Shown here piece by piece: positions 35,539 to 44,620 of a stretch of 57,904 nucleotides of DNA; the first letter of the stretch is position 1; every line of letters begins with the position of its first letter. The stretch is taken from NCBI GenBank assembly GCA_905233825.1, contig CAJOFE010000016.1, positions 1-57,904 of the forward strand. The letters are read 5' to 3'. The translations under genes were made by a program, and so were the position numbers. Source of the stretch: an uncultured Prevotella sp. GTDB lineage: Bacteria; Bacteroidota; Bacteroidia; Bacteroidales; Bacteroidaceae. The notes under the pieces are model-generated. The model was not told where the DNA came from. It saw only the letters and a program-made list of their open reading frames with translations, and ran no database searches.

Positions 35539-36729
35539 TTATCCCTCTTCATCATATTCAAAGTCGTCGAGGTCTTCTATCTCATCCTCGTCGTCGATGA
35601 AGGTGATGTCGTCGTCAGCATCCTCGGCGGTGAGCTCCTCGGCAAAACGGAGCATGTCCTTGTCGCGATGCACCAGACGGTCATCGGCCTGAATGGTCTG
35701 CAGCTTGTTGCTCTCACTATTCAGCTCACGCCACAGCACATCTTTCAGCTCATCGAGATGGTAGCCGGTAACGGCAGAGATGAAGACGATAGGAAGTTCC
35801 CCTCCGGTTTCCTCTGTACAGGAGAGAGAGGAAAGCTCCTCGCGCAACATTTCCATGAGCTCGTCGTCGAGGAGGTCGCACTTGGTGACGGCGAGCACGC
35901 GCTGCTTCTGCAGCAGCTCGGGGTTGAACTTGCGCAGCTCGTCGAGCAGGATGTGGTATTCGCGGCGAATGTCGTCGGTGTCGCCGGGAACCATGAAGAG
36001 GAGCAGCGAGTTGCGCTCGATGTGGCGCAGGAAGCGCAGGCCCAGCCCGCGACCTTCGGCAGCTCCCTCGATGATGCCCGGGATGTCGGCCATGACGAAT
36101 GACTTGTTGTCGCGATAGCCCACGATGCCCAGCGAGGGCTCCATGGTGGTGAAGGGGTAGTTGGCAATCTTAGGACGGGCATTGCTGAGGGCTGAGACGA
36201 GGGTGCTCTTGCCGGCATTGGGGAAGCCGACCAGACCGACGTCGGCCAGCAGCTTAAGCTCCATAATGACGGTCATCTCCTGCATGGGCTCACCGGGCTG
36301 GGCATAGCGCGGTGCTTGGTTGGTGGCGCTGCGGAACTGGAAGTTACCCAGTCCTCCGCGACCTCCCTTCAACAGCACGATCTCCTGTCCGTCGTAAGCT
36401 ACGTCGCACACGAACTTGCCCGTCTCGGCATTATAGACGACGGTGCCCGGCGGCACGTCGATATATACATCCTTGCCGTCGGTGCCGTGACACTTGTCCT
36501 TGCCGCCGTTGCCGCCATGCTCGGCGAAGATGTGGCGCTCGTACTTCAGGTGGAGCAGTGTCCAGTAGTTGTGGTTGCCACGCAGGATGATGCTGCCGCC
36601 CTTGCCGCCATCGCCGCCATCGGGACCGCCATTGGGGTTGTACTTCACGTGGCGCAGGTGCATGGAGCCGCGTCCGCCCTTGCCCGAGCGGCACAGTATC
36701 TTGACGTAATCTACGAAGTTAGATTCCAT
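35539..36729 (-). CDS. obg: GTPase Obg (CgtA)
   Basis: From [19 protein letters not shown] the protein has 396 residues; longer in-frame extension into adk was rejected because it reads adk in another frame. Obg acts in ribosome assembly and the stringent response. The Gly-rich Obg fold (about 1-160, [10 protein letters not shown]) precedes the G domain with GFPNAGKST and [12 protein letters not shown]. An acidic tail ([19 protein letters not shown]) ends it. A short segment near residue 305 ([11 protein letters not shown]) may be an insertion. It overlaps the end of adk by 11 bases. Confidence 0.96.
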   Translation of the reverse strand: MESNFVDYVKILCRSGKGGRGSMHLRHVKYNPNGGPDGGDGGKGGSIILRGNHNYWTLLHLKYERHIFAEHGGNGGKDKCHGTDGKDVYIDVPPGTVVYNAETGKFVCDVAYDGQEIVLLKGGRGGLGNFQFRSATNQAPRYAQPGEPMQEMTVIMELKLLADVGLVGFPNAGKSTLVSALSNARPKIANYPFTTMEPSLGIVGYRDNKSFVMADIPGIIEGAAEGRGLGLRFLRHIERNSLLLFMVPGDTDDIRREYHILLDELRKFNPELLQKQRVLAVTKCDLLDDELMEMLREELSSLSCTEETGGELPIVFISAVTGYHLDELKDVLWRELNSESNKLQTIQADDRLVHRDKDMLRFAEELTAEDADDDITFIDDEDEIEDLDDFEYDEEG

Positions 36730-37291
36730 CCACCACGGCTTTAATATCCTCGAAAATGCGGTCGAGATTGCCCAGACCGTTAATGTGGTGATGCAGGCCT
36801 TCCTGCTTGTACCACTCGATAAGGGGCTGCGTCTGGGAGTGATAGACCACGAGGCGCTTTTTGATGGTCTCCTCGTTGTCGTCGGCACGTCCACTCTGCT
36901 GGCCACGCAGCAGGAGGCGCTTCATCAGCTCGTCCTCGGGCACGTCGAGCTCAATCATAGCGGCCACCTTGTCGCCACGCTCGGCCAGCATCTGCTTCAG
37001 GGCCTCAGCCTGAGGGATGGTACGGGGGAAGCCGTCGAAGATCACTCCCTTGTGGCCACGGCCGAAACCGTCATAGACGGAGGCGAGGATGCTCACCATG
37101 AGCTCGTCGGGGATGAGCTGGCCCTGGTCGATGTAGCCCTGAGCCGTCTTGCCCAGTTCCGAGCCTTTCTTGATTTCTGCACGTAGCACGTCGCCGGTAG
37201 AGATATGCTCCAGGCCGTAGTGCTCAATGAGCTTGTCGCTCTGCGTTCCCTTGCCTGAGCCGGGAGCGCCGAATATTACAATGTTCTTCAT
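36719..37291 (-). CDS. adk: Adenylate kinase
   Basis: From [17 protein letters not shown] the protein has 190 residues. It interconverts ATP plus AMP with two ADP. The P-loop GAPGSGKGT is at residues 8-16, DGFPRT marks the AMP site, and [15 protein letters not shown] is a short LID without zinc cysteines, so this is the short form common in Bacteroidota. An in-frame extension upstream to 37423 has no stop but lacks similarity to Adk. It lies in an hpt-adk-obg gene order. Confidence 0.96.
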   Translation of the reverse strand: MKNIVIFGAPGSGKGTQSDKLIEHYGLEHISTGDVLRAEIKKGSELGKTAQGYIDQGQLIPDELMVSILASVYDGFGRGHKGVIFDGFPRTIPQAEALKQMLAERGDKVAAMIELDVPEDELMKRLLLRGQQSGRADDNEETIKKRLVVYHSQTQPLIEWYKQEGLHHHINGLGNLDRIFEDIKAVVDGI

Positions 37292-37423
37292 CTTGATAAA
37301 TTGTTCTACTTGGTCTTGTTTAACACGCTGTTCCTTCCCTTTGTACCACACATCGGGAATCAGGTCGCCGGGCTGAGCCGAATTCTGCTCGCTAGGCATA
37401 TAGGGCAATTTTACTATTCGCAT

Positions 37424-37500
37424 CTCCTTACTCCTTTCTTTTTACTCCTTATTACTTACTCCTTTCTCCTTATTACTTACTCCTTTCTCCTTATTACTTA
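37424..37500. repeat. Imperfect tandem repeat between hpt and adk
   Basis: A unit of about 22 bases (TTACTCCTTTCTCCTTATTAC) is repeated about three times between the hpt stop and adk. It is pyrimidine-rich on the plus strand. Related purine/pyrimidine low-complexity repeats lie at 16212-16245 and 38084-38190. Confidence 0.75.
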
Positions 37501-38037
37501 CTCCTCCAATAACGTATAAATGTCACGCAGTCCTCGGCCTGCCTGGTCGTAGTCCAGTCCGTAGCCCACGATGAACTCGTTGGGAATCTCCAATGCCACA
37601 TACTTCAGGTTGAGCTCCACCTGCAGCTTCTCAGGTTTCACCAACAGGGCGCATACGCTGACGCTGGCAGGGTTGCGGGTGCCCAGCGTCTCAATCATGC
37701 GCTTCATGGTCAGACCCGTATCTACGATGTCCTCCACGATGATGATATGACGACCCGTCAGGTCTTCGTTGATGCCCAGCACTTCCGATACCTTGCCCGT
37801 AGAAGTGGTGCCCTGGTACGAGGCCAGCTTCACAAACGACACTTCGCAGGGAATGGTCATCTCACGCATCAGGTCGGCGGCAAAAATGAATGCCCCGTTC
37901 AGCACCCCTAACAGCAGCGGGTTTTTGCCCTCCATGTCACGGCTAATCTGCTGGGCCACAGCCTTCACCTTTTTCCTGATTTCAGCCTCGGGAATAGACA
38001 GCCCGAAGGTCTTGTCGTTCACTTTTACTTTTTCCAT
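37498..38037 (-). CDS. hpt: Hypoxanthine phosphoribosyltransferase
   Basis: The product has 179 residues, normal length. It salvages hypoxanthine (and usually guanine) with PRPP. The PRPP loop VEDIVDTGLTMKRM and the purine-binding region VGYGLDYDQAGRGLRDIY are intact. The gene is followed by a tandem repeat and adk. A TAATTTTG box (complement of 38066-38073) lies about 30 bases upstream. Confidence 0.96.
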   Translation of the reverse strand: MEKVKVNDKTFGLSIPEAEIRKKVKAVAQQISRDMEGKNPLLLGVLNGAFIFAADLMREMTIPCEVSFVKLASYQGTTSTGKVSEVLGINEDLTGRHIIIVEDIVDTGLTMKRMIETLGTRNPASVSVCALLVKPEKLQVELNLKYVALEIPNEFIVGYGLDYDQAGRGLRDIYTLLEE

Positions 38038-38065
38038 CAGATGACGTTATTATAAATATTGAGCG

Positions 38066-38073
38066 CAAAATTA
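38066..38073 (-). promoter_or_regulatory. -7 box upstream of hpt
   Basis: Reads TAATTTTG on the minus strand. No TTTG occurs at the usual spacing, because the position is occupied by a low-complexity repeat. Confidence 0.4.
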
Positions 38074-38083
38074 CAAAATAATT

Positions 38084-38190
38084 AGGAGTAAGGAGTAGGG
38101 AGCAAGGAGTTTTTTTCAAAACAAACACATAAAAAACGTTAATAAACGCTCTTTACCTCCTTGCTCCTTGCTCCCAACTCCCAACTTTTT
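38084..38190. repeat. Inverted low-complexity repeat between hpt and nnr
   Basis: GGGAGCAAGGAG (38098-38109) and CTCCTTGCTCC (about 38158-38168) are inverted copies within longer AGGAGT/ACTCC-type tracts. They could form a long hairpin in the divergent intergenic region. A TACTTTTG box at 38193-38200 lies 8 bases before the nnr ATG. Confidence 0.65.
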
Positions 38191-38207
38191 ACTACTTTTG
38201 CATCGCT

Positions 38208-39722
38208 ATGAAGATTCTAACCGCAGCCCAGATACGTGAGCTCGACAAATATACCATTGAGCACGAGCCCATCAAGTCCGTCGATTTGATGGAACGGGCA
38301 GCACGTGCCCTGACCTCGGCTATCACCGCAAGATGGAACCCGAGCGTGCCCGTCGTTGTCTTTGCCGGTCCTGGCAACAATGGCGGCGATGCGCTGGCAG
38401 TAGCCCGCATGCTCAGCGACCGCGACTATCAGGTGCAGACTTTCCTGTTCAACATCAGCGGAAAACTCTCAGCCGACTGTGCCGAGCAGAAGCAGCGCCT
38501 CATCTCGAAAAGAGGGCGACCGCTGCTGACGGAGGTCACCCAGGAGTTCGACCCGCCACAGCTGGAACGAGGCATGCTCGTCATCGACGGTCTCTTCGGC
38601 TCAGGACTGAACAAACCGTTGGCGGGTGGCTTCGCCTCGCTGGTGAAATACATCAACTGCTCGAAGGCACAGGTGGTGAGCATCGACGTGCCGTCAGGAC
38701 TGATGACCGAGGACAACTCCTACAATGTGCGTGCCAACATCGTCCGTGCCGACGTGACGCTGACCTTGCAGTACCCCAAGCTCAGCTTCTTCTTCGCTGA
38801 ATATCAGCAAGTCATCGGTGAATTGCAGGTGCTCGACATCGGACTGAGCCAAGAAGGACTAGAGAAGACTGATTCCCACTACACCCTCGTCGATGCCCGT
38901 CAGGTGCAGGCGATGCTGCGTCCACGCGACCCCTTTGCCCATAAAGGCACGATGGGCCACGCCCTGCTGGTGGCTGGAAGTTATGGCATGGCGGGAGCCG
39001 CCGTACTGGCTGCCCGAGCCTGCATGCGTTCAGGTTCCGGTAAGCTGACGGTACACACGCCACGACGCAATGCCTATATCCTGCAGACCGCCATTCCCGA
39101 GGCCGTGCTGCATACCGACCGTGAAGAGACCACCTTCAGCGAGGCTGTTGCCACAGATGGTTTCCAGGCTATGGCCATCGGTCCGGGGCTGGGCACTACC
39201 GAGCAGACCGGCATCGCCATGATTGCCCAGCTACGGCGTGCACAGTGTCCCGTCGTAGCCGATGCCGACGCGCTGAACATCCTCGCCGCCAAGCATGCCT
39301 GGCTGCAACAGCTGCCCAAGGGCATCATCCTCACTCCCCACCCCAAGGAGCTGGAACGCATGGAGGGACAATGCACCGACAGCTACGAGCGGCTGACCAA
39401 AGCCCGCCTGCTGGCCGAACGACTGCAAGGCTATGTCATCCTGAAAGGCCATCATACTGCCATCTGCATGCCCGACGGTCATATTGCCTTCAACACCACA
39501 GGCAACGCCGGCATGGCCACCGCTGGCAGCGGCGACGTGCTTACGGGTATCCTCCTCGGCCTTCTGGCTCGAGGCTACCAACAGCGCGAGGCCTGCCTCC
39601 TCGGAGTCTATCTGCACGGACTGGCTGGTGACCTTGCTGCCCGCGATCTGGGCGAAGAGAGCCTCATGGCTTCCGACATCATCAGTTATCTGCCGAAAGC
39701 CTTCCTGCGCCTTCAAAAATGA
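38208..39722 (+). CDS. nnr: Bifunctional NAD(P)H-hydrate epimerase / ADP-dependent dehydratase
   Basis: The product has 504 residues and repairs hydrated NADH and NADPH. The N-terminal YjeF-type epimerase (about 1-215) carries FAGPGNNGGDALAVARML. The C-terminal ribokinase-like dehydratase (about 225-504) carries GHALLVAGSYGMAGAA, LTPHPKELERM and the catalytic block TAGSGDVLTGILLGLLARG. Both halves look intact. It ends 6 bases from the convergent Gly-rich secreted protein gene, with no room for a separate terminator. Confidence 0.95.
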   Translation: MKILTAAQIRELDKYTIEHEPIKSVDLMERAARALTSAITARWNPSVPVVVFAGPGNNGGDALAVARMLSDRDYQVQTFLFNISGKLSADCAEQKQRLISKRGRPLLTEVTQEFDPPQLERGMLVIDGLFGSGLNKPLAGGFASLVKYINCSKAQVVSIDVPSGLMTEDNSYNVRANIVRADVTLTLQYPKLSFFFAEYQQVIGELQVLDIGLSQEGLEKTDSHYTLVDARQVQAMLRPRDPFAHKGTMGHALLVAGSYGMAGAAVLAARACMRSGSGKLTVHTPRRNAYILQTAIPEAVLHTDREETTFSEAVATDGFQAMAIGPGLGTTEQTGIAMIAQLRRAQCPVVADADALNILAAKHAWLQQLPKGIILTPHPKELERMEGQCTDSYERLTKARLLAERLQGYVILKGHHTAICMPDGHIAFNTTGNAGMATAGSGDVLTGILLGLLARGYQQREACLLGVYLHGLAGDLAARDLGEESLMASDIISYLPKAFLRLQK

Positions 39723-39728
39723 TTCCTC

Positions 39729-41201
39729 TTATTGTGGCCTGCCCCCTCCTTTCGGCTGACCGCCTGGATTCTGGCCATTAGGATTCTGACCGCCTGAGCC
39801 ATTGCCTCCCTGTCCTCCTGCGGTGGGAGTGCCCGTCGGCTGGACGGAAGCGCCGGCAGCGGGAGCAGCTCCACTTTCGCCGTCGAAGAGCTTCTCATGC
39901 AGATCGTCAATCCAATCGCCTAGCTTCTGCGTCTCCCAGCTGTAGAGTGCCGTGGTAGCAGGATCAGTAAGGGTGGCCATCCAACCTGAACCCTTATAGG
40001 CTGTGACAATGCAGTTCCATGCATTCTGAAGGAGCGGCGTGCCCTTGCGACGGGTATTCATGGCCTGCCACTCCACCTTCCACTTCGCCTTGTCCCACTT
40101 CTTCTTGCCAGGCGTGGCATCGGCAAAGGCTACGGCCTCGCCATTGCCCGACTCACGAATCTGATAGTAGCTGTCGACAATGCTGCAGCGTTCTGATACT
40201 GTCATCTCCACACGATACTGTCCTGTTCCCCATGACGGCTGATAGCTGACGCCGTCGGTAGTGCCAGTATAGGAACGTGGCACGATATAGCAGTCACCAT
40301 CCAGGCTCACCAGCCGTTCGTAATCAGGATTGTTCTTCTCATAGACGAACAGTCCGTCGGCATTGAGCTTGTTCTTATCGACTTTCACATTGATGGTAAA
40401 CTCGCCCAGCTGCTGGTCGTTGGTAATCATCGTGGCCTGATTCATCCACGAAGAATAGAAGCGCACCTTCAGCTCCAGATTCAGGTTGTCGCGCTTCTCG
40501 AAACTGAAGCGGTTGTCGGTATTGCCCGTAGAGTCGTTGGGCAGATTGCAGTACGTGGGATTGATGACTAGAGAGTCGATCTCCACAAAGAACTTGGAGT
40601 GATTGACGATATGCCGCAGACCGATGCTGTCGCGCCGCATCTTGCAGAAGATGTAGAACACCCCGACTCCTTCTTTAGAACCGTCGGCCACCTCGATGTA
40701 GTTCTTACAGCCAAAGCCCTCGAACTTCAGGTTCTCAGGATCCATAGCGCCTTTGGTGGATGGTGCGGCATAGAAATCGTCGATTTTGCTTTCTGCCGAC
40801 AGTTTCTGGGTGTAATAGCACTGCTGCTGTGCCTGACGATACCATTTCTCCCGCTTGCTTTTCATGGCCTCAGAAACATAGTTCAATCCTAAGCTGACCA
40901 AGTTTGAGGTGGCATTCACTGTCTTCTGCTTAAAGGAGCTGGTGAAGCCCTGCCACAGCAGATCGCCGAGCAAGCCGCGCTGCGCCTCGCTGCGTGCTGA
41001 CTCTTGCAGCGCCAACAAGCGGTCGTTGGTTTCCTGAATGGTGGCTGGCTTCTTCTCGTTTTCTACAAGAATCTGGAACTTGCGCTGAGCCATTCGCGGC
41101 TGTCCGCCACCGTTATTTCTTTTCCCCGAGGGGTTCGGCCCTTGGGCCGTCATGGTTCCTGCCAAGACTAGCAGAACGAGCATTGATAGTACCTTTCTCA
41201 T
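39729..41201 (-). CDS. Secreted protein with Gly/Asn/Gln-rich C-terminal tail, unknown function
   Basis: The protein has 490 residues with a signal peptide (about 1-20, ending TMTAQ) and a short basic Gly/Asn stretch (NPSGKRNNGGGQ). The body (about 40-420) looks globular with beta-strand patterns, and I recognise no family. The tail (about 440-490) is rich in G, P, Q and N (QGGNGSGGQNPNGQNPGGQ) and probably disordered. It is the last gene of the RyR / FHA-trypsin / CHAT operon, 40 bases after the CHAT gene. It could be a substrate or accessory factor of the proteases encoded upstream, but there is no direct evidence. Confidence 0.75.
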   Translation of the reverse strand: MRKVLSMLVLLVLAGTMTAQGPNPSGKRNNGGGQPRMAQRKFQILVENEKKPATIQETNDRLLALQESARSEAQRGLLGDLLWQGFTSSFKQKTVNATSNLVSLGLNYVSEAMKSKREKWYRQAQQQCYYTQKLSAESKIDDFYAAPSTKGAMDPENLKFEGFGCKNYIEVADGSKEGVGVFYIFCKMRRDSIGLRHIVNHSKFFVEIDSLVINPTYCNLPNDSTGNTDNRFSFEKRDNLNLELKVRFYSSWMNQATMITNDQQLGEFTINVKVDKNKLNADGLFVYEKNNPDYERLVSLDGDCYIVPRSYTGTTDGVSYQPSWGTGQYRVEMTVSERCSIVDSYYQIRESGNGEAVAFADATPGKKKWDKAKWKVEWQAMNTRRKGTPLLQNAWNCIVTAYKGSGWMATLTDPATTALYSWETQKLGDWIDDLHEKLFDGESGAAPAAGASVQPTGTPTAGGQGGNGSGGQNPNGQNPGGQPKGGGRPQ

Positions 41202-41241
41202 TTCACTTTTTATTTCTTAATTTTTTATTTTCTATCTTCAA

Positions 41242-43407
41242 TCAATATGCGTCAATAATAATGAATGGATTGACATGCCGGGGAGCATCATAGCGCTGCT
41301 TGACATATTTCATGCCTAGCGTTGCCTCGTCCAGTGCATAGTCTATTCGCTCATGCTCCATGAGCCACTGACGCGCACTCAGGAAAGCAGCATGCAGGTC
41401 GGTCTTGCCAGTAGTCTGCTGCTGCAGCTCTTCATAGAAATAGCGCAAGAAGATGCAGCTGGAATAGTCGTACAGGTTCCAGAGCGAAACAATCATGGCG
41501 TTGGCGCCAGCTTGCTTCAAGGCCCGCTGCAGACCATAGACCCCATCTTCGGTAAGCCGTCCCTGACCTGTCTGGCAGGCATTGCACACCACCAGCTCTG
41601 TCTGGCTGAAATCCTGCTGTGCTATCTCTGTCCCTGAAAGTACGGCATCAAAGAGATGATCGTCGAAATCCTTGTCGGACAGGATATTAGCTGCTCCTGC
41701 AAAGATGAGACCGCAACGTGACAACGACAGGTCATCGGAGAGCGGACGCAGGTCGTTGCGCACGTCTATGCTCCCGATGAAGTGCCCATGCGTAGTGATA
41801 TGTACTATATCGTATTTCTTCTCCTTGAGCAATTGCAACAGCTGCTCGTCAGTAGCAGAAGCACCTATGAGCAAAGTGTCGTTCGGATTTTGACGGAAAT
41901 CATAAATAGAATCCACCTCAATTTTGGAGTAGGGCAAGTTATTGATGTCGCTGATTCTTGACTTTAGATAGCGATAGGCCATGTAATCGTTGTCGGTTCC
42001 TGTAGGACGATATTTCGCCCGATAGGCAATGCCACCACAAAAGATGCCACTCTGCAGGCTAAGGGCAGTATGCCGCTGCACAAGATTCCGTGTGGAAGAA
42101 AGACGATAGCATACTTTCTGACTGTCGGGGATGATGTATTCTATGGCCCATTGATGAATGAGACCATCGGGAGCGAAGAACACCCTGTCAGCATTTCCGA
42201 TGGCTTCCATCAGACGGGGAGACCAGACGAGCTGCTGCAAGCGGGAGTCGCGATAAAGCGTATCTTTGATGACGGGACTTGAAGCATCAAAGGCACTGGC
42301 CACGGTATAGGGTGAAGTCAGTTTCAGCGACAAAAGACTATCCGTTGCAAAGAGGTCGATGAAGCGGGGCTTGCCTTTGCTTTGCAGGACGAGGCACCCC
42401 ATACGTTTCTCGTCGTTCTTGCCGAAGTACTGCACAAATTCGAGGGCGCAGTCCCGTGACGTCAGTTTCCTGCGTACCTGCTCCCAGTGCACCTGCGGCG
42501 TCTGGTGGTTGCTCTCATAGGCCAGCAGATAGCCTTTGCTGAAAAGCGCCAGGTTGTAGAGCAACTCAGGAGCGTGGTTGCCTAACCTATAGCAGTCATA
42601 CAGGAAACGGTGGGTGGCCAGCCAGTGCTGAGCACGATGAGCAGAGGACATGGTGTCGAGACGCTGGGCAATGGAGGTGCATTCTTCATTGACATACTGC
42701 TCATAACAGCGCCGTGCCTCCTGATAACGCGTCGCCCCCAGACTGTCGGCTTGCATCATCAGAATCTTTCCCCGTCGGCGAAGCGTCTCATAGTAAAACT
42801 CGCTCTTCTGCCGCTTGAAATATTTCTGGGCCTCAGCTATCTGCTGCAAGGCCTGCTCAAAATGACCTAAGCGGGCATGACAGATGGCCAGTTGGGAGAG
42901 TGTCCTGTAATACCGCGGCTCATACGAGGTGATTTGCAGGTTATTCAGCCGGTTGTCGTAAAAAGCGAAGATGGTGTCTAACTGCCATAAAGCATGCTCA
43001 TAGTCCTTGACCTTATAATACAGCTGTGCTAGTTCTTCACGAAGGGTGATGACATTATCCATACTATTGCGCTTGGAGAAAACCGTCAAGCCATCCTGGT
43101 AGTAGGACTCTGCCAGCACCGAGTAGTAACCCTCCTCTCCGGTCATGCCATAATAATAGTCCCCTGACATCTTGTCATAGTAGGCCTGATATACATCGGC
43201 GGAATCGCCCAACAAAGCCTTTGACTGGCGATAGAGCTCACCATAGTTCTCCCTACACGTCCTCAGCTGCTCAAAGTCGTCCGTCAGATAGCATTGCTCC
43301 GCCTGCAGGAAAAGACCGGTAAGCCGCTGACGGGAGTCATCATTAGCAATGACGGCCGACGATACCATCAGGCCGACCATGATCATGATTATCCGAAAGC
43401 TCTTCAT
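41242..43407 (-). CDS. Exported TPR-CHAT caspase-like protease
   Basis: The product has 721 residues from MKSFRIIMIM. A signal peptide (about 1-20) is followed by TPR-like helical repeats (about 25-300) and a C-terminal CHAT domain (about 400-715), which has the caspase fold. The catalytic dyad is about H540 in HITTHGH and C611 in VCNACQTGQG, so it should be active. Known CHAT proteases, such as the TPR-CHAT protein of type III-E CRISPR and the bacterial gasdermin systems, are cytosolic; here the signal peptide predicts a periplasmic enzyme. Its ATG overlaps the preceding stop (TGATG), so it is translationally coupled. Confidence 0.88.
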   Translation of the reverse strand: MKSFRIIMIMVGLMVSSAVIANDDSRQRLTGLFLQAEQCYLTDDFEQLRTCRENYGELYRQSKALLGDSADVYQAYYDKMSGDYYYGMTGEEGYYSVLAESYYQDGLTVFSKRNSMDNVITLREELAQLYYKVKDYEHALWQLDTIFAFYDNRLNNLQITSYEPRYYRTLSQLAICHARLGHFEQALQQIAEAQKYFKRQKSEFYYETLRRRGKILMMQADSLGATRYQEARRCYEQYVNEECTSIAQRLDTMSSAHRAQHWLATHRFLYDCYRLGNHAPELLYNLALFSKGYLLAYESNHQTPQVHWEQVRRKLTSRDCALEFVQYFGKNDEKRMGCLVLQSKGKPRFIDLFATDSLLSLKLTSPYTVASAFDASSPVIKDTLYRDSRLQQLVWSPRLMEAIGNADRVFFAPDGLIHQWAIEYIIPDSQKVCYRLSSTRNLVQRHTALSLQSGIFCGGIAYRAKYRPTGTDNDYMAYRYLKSRISDINNLPYSKIEVDSIYDFRQNPNDTLLIGASATDEQLLQLLKEKKYDIVHITTHGHFIGSIDVRNDLRPLSDDLSLSRCGLIFAGAANILSDKDFDDHLFDAVLSGTEIAQQDFSQTELVVCNACQTGQGRLTEDGVYGLQRALKQAGANAMIVSLWNLYDYSSCIFLRYFYEELQQQTTGKTDLHAAFLSARQWLMEHERIDYALDEATLGMKYVKQRYDAPRHVNPFIIIDAY

Positions 43408-44027
43408 CACTTCTGCGGATTATGGTTTAAGATGACAAACGACTCGTTGGCGGCAGATTCGTTCTTAATAGAGAAGGTGATGACATCATCCTGCTTCACC
43501 TTGTCAAGGGCGAAGTGCTGCACACCCTCCCCTATCGACGTTGCTGCCTTTCCGTTCACTTTCGCCGTGAATTTGGTCTTAGGATTAAAGGACATGAATA
43601 TAAATTCCTGATCCCCGATATGACCAGTGAGTGTATAGGTCGCGGTGCAGCCCCGCTTGACAGTCTTTTCAATGGCCGAATAGAACACGTCTTTCTCTGT
43701 ACTGTTGAAGAAATCGCCCTTCGACGCCATGCCCGTGTTCTGGCGACTATAGACAAAGGTCACTACCTGATTCATCTTGAACTTGTTGGCACCATTGCCT
43801 CTGAACTCGTTCTCAGCATCTTGCCTGACATCATCCATCAGCGTGATCTTGGGTTGCCCCGTTGCCGACCAGTCAAGGACGGCATTATTAAGCGCTTCGT
43901 TTGATGCTTTTGCCGAACGAAGTTGTATGATTCCCTCCGTTAGCTTCTTCAGATAGCTGTCGGCCTGTGCATGACAAGTGATGCCAGAAAACAGGCCCAT
44001 TGCAATAAATAAAAGTATCTTCTTCAT
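43407..44027 (-). CDS. Small secreted protein of unknown function
   Basis: From MKKILLFIAMGLFSGITCHAQ the product has 206 residues with a good signal peptide; an upstream in-frame ATG at 44051 only adds MARRNDRT. The mature part looks like one or two beta domains (VTFVYSRQNTG, CTATYTLTGHIGDQEFIFMSF, DDVITFSIKNESAANESFVIL). I recognise no family. Its start overlaps the stop of the kinase-like gene (ATGA) and its stop overlaps the CHAT start, so it is tightly fixed in the operon. Confidence 0.75.
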   Translation of the reverse strand: MKKILLFIAMGLFSGITCHAQADSYLKKLTEGIIQLRSAKASNEALNNAVLDWSATGQPKITLMDDVRQDAENEFRGNGANKFKMNQVVTFVYSRQNTGMASKGDFFNSTEKDVFYSAIEKTVKRGCTATYTLTGHIGDQEFIFMSFNPKTKFTAKVNGKAATSIGEGVQHFALDKVKQDDVITFSIKNESAANESFVILNHNPQK

Positions 44028-44611
44028 AGTTCTATCATTTCTTCTGGCCATGCCCCCTCCATACCTTCCCCTATAGGGGAGACTTCCCCCCCCCGCTCGG
44101 TCTTTGGACGCTTGCTACCAATGGGACGCAAGAAAGAGGAAGTAAAAGGGGTGCGTTGCCGCTTGGCGCAAGCCTCTAATCCCTTCTGCGAAAGATTCAT
44201 CAGTTCCTCCATACTCATGCGGTCATCAGGGAGATAACATAGGCATTTCTGGAGGACAGGCGTCAGTGCCTGAAAGTCCTTTGGCAATACTGGCAGAGGT
44301 ACAGAAGGATGCTCTTGCTGATAACTTTCCCCGTGCCCTCCAAAGACGACATGCCCCGTAGCGGTGAAATAGGCAACAGCGCCTAACGACCATACCAAAG
44401 CCTTCTGACTGGTGGTTTCACATGTGGACTCCGCGTTGGCAGAGGGAATCACCATAAACGAATCACCGTCTATCACTATTGTATCGGGGGTTAAGGTACA
44501 GGACGTTCCCTCCTTCTGTACGAAACGGCTGACATCGGCCAGCATTTTCCATACAGCCTCTTCAGGGCAGAACCCCGCTATATCCCGTAATGTCAATTCT
44601 CCATTCTCCAT
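44024..44611 (-). CDS. Protein kinase C-lobe-like fragment, no catalytic lysine or DFG
   Basis: The product has 195 residues without signal peptide. The middle (about 65-155) resembles the C-terminal lobe of Ser/Thr kinases: VWSLGAVAYFTATG corresponds to the helix F region D-x-W-S-x-G, and LTPVLQKCLCYLPDDRMSMEELM to helices H-I with the P-x-x-R motif. The N-lobe, the glycine loop, the catalytic HRD Asp and the DFG motif are not present, so it cannot be an active kinase by itself. The start of VWSLG has A-L-V-W in place of the usual Asp. The C-terminus (RGGEVSPIGEGMEGAW) derives from a GC palindrome. It probably acts as a binding module with the FHA-like protein encoded just upstream. Confidence 0.6.
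   Translation of the reverse strand: MENGELTLRDIAGFCPEEAVWKMLADVSRFVQKEGTSCTLTPDTIVIDGDSFMVIPSANAESTCETTSQKALVWSLGAVAYFTATGHVVFGGHGESYQQEHPSVPLPVLPKDFQALTPVLQKCLCYLPDDRMSMEELMNLSQKGLEACAKRQRTPFTSSFLRPIGSKRPKTERGGEVSPIGEGMEGAWPEEMIEL
44052..44097. repeat. GC-rich palindromic element at the 3' end of the kinase-like gene
   Basis: TCCCC-tata-GGGGA with a following run of eight or nine C, in frame, supplies part of the C-terminal 20 residues of the kinase-like protein. Confidence 0.65.
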
Positions 44612-44620
44612 TCACCATTT

